A DNA stretch of 64,000 bases. Source: Geobacillus sp. 46C-IIa (GTDB lineage: Bacteria > Bacillota > Bacilli > Bacillales > Anoxybacillaceae). The stretch covers positions 1,208,001-1,272,000 of the forward strand of contig NZ_CP061474.1 in NCBI RefSeq assembly GCF_014679505.1, written 5' to 3'. The notes below the pieces were generated by a model. That model saw only the letters and a list, made by a program, of their open reading frames with translations, ran no database searches and was not told where the DNA came from. A program made the translations under genes and the position numbers. Of this stretch, positions 63,695-64,000 are shown in pieces. Each line of letters starts with the position of its first letter. Position 1 is the first letter of the stretch.

Positions 63695-64000
63695 TCATGA
63701 TTTAATTCGCAAAGGCATTCGTCTACTTCTCGAAGGGTTTCCAGATGTTGAAGTCGTTGGAGAAGCAAGCAACGGTTGTAATGCGATTACGCTCGCGTTG
63801 AAGCATCATCCTGATGTTGTTTTGCTAGACCTTTCTATGCCGACAGGACTTGATGGATTTACAACCGCAAAAACAATCATGGATGAACTGGATACCAAAA
63901 TCGTTGTTTTAACCATGCACGATGAAGAAATATATGTGCAAAAAGCCCTTCAACATAACATTCATGGCTACTTGCTAAAAAATAGCCAAACGAACGATTT
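63672..64000 (+). CDS. NarL/FixJ-type response regulator, partial (receiver domain)
   Basis: The first 109 codons of a response regulator, cut by the window end. Receiver motifs: VLIVDDHDLIRKGIRLLL at the start with the Asp pair, Asp53 phosphoacceptor in VVLLDLSMP, Thr in VVLTMHD and Lys in YLLKNS. The output helix-turn-helix is beyond the window. Pairs with the HisKA_3 kinase, as NreC with NreB or DegU with DegS. Confidence 0.85.
   Translation, partial: MKVLIVDDHDLIRKGIRLLLEGFPDVEVVGEASNGCNAITLALKHHPDVVLLDLSMPTGLDGFTTAKTIMDELDTKIVVLTMHDEEIYVQKALQHNIHGYLLKNSQTND

Overview
The window reads as chromosome of a thermophilic Bacillaceae, most likely Geobacillus/Parageobacillus. Supporting signs are spore gene sspH with a sigma-G type promoter, a BirA-boxed bioF, yhfC, Bacillus-type ribosome sites and GC-rich housekeeping genes. 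Coding regions, starts and motifs were read by eye; no database search was possible.

Layout. 0-5.9 kb: an operon of LuxE-like acyl-protein synthetase, LuxC-like acyl-CoA reductase, an SsuBCA-type ABC importer and an SDR. 6-21.5 kb: mixed metabolism (M29 aminopeptidase, PutP-like symporter, frameshifted hpaB, truncated GGDEF and DoxX genes at a deletion junction, acyl-CoA synthetase, acyl-CoA carboxylase carboxyltransferase, yhfC, VOC protein, sspH, bioF, tRNA-Pro(GGG), Uma2 gene and fragment, glutaminase). 21.6-35.2 kb: a ThuEFG/ThuA/ThuB-like sugar import and 3-keto-sugar catabolic regulon whose LacI-type repressor, importer and enzyme operon all carry the palindrome TGTAATCGATTACA (four copies); a MaoC dehydratase, an MHS transporter, an omega-RNA-like relic and an Rpn-type nuclease lie inside this interval. 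35.2-37 kb: two CBO0543-type membrane proteins around a hypothetical gene. 37.2-40 kb: a MazG-like pyrophosphohydrolase overlapping a PLD-DEAD helicase, a candidate defence pair. 40-52 kb: a complete type I-B (Tneap-like) CRISPR-Cas locus, cas6-8b-7-5-3-4-1-2, flanked by a short decaying array (7 repeats) and a long array (43 repeats), each behind a copy of the same leader. 52-54.5 kb: a graveyard of truncated genes (IS630, two peptidases, an ABC ATPase). 54.5-62.5 kb: a sulfide/persulfide detoxification regulon (CoA-disulfide reductase-rhodanese, Lgt-like membrane protein, CcdA, TlpA-like thioredoxin, DUF202, SQR, DUF1641, CstB) with three CsoR/CstR-like operators. 62.6 kb to the end: an NreB/NreC-like two-component system, the regulator cut by the window edge.

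How parts work together. SQR oxidises sulfide to persulfide, CstB and Cdr process persulfide, and CcdA/TlpA handle extracytoplasmic thiol redox. The LacI regulator probably links sugar uptake to oxidation and isomerisation. CRISPR, the PLD-helicase pair and mobile-element relics make 36-57 kb the accessory part of the window. At least four genes (hpaB, yhfC, the M20 amidohydrolase relic, cdr) carry one-base-type frameshifts, two of them in homopolymers, so sequence error should be excluded before calling them pseudogenes.
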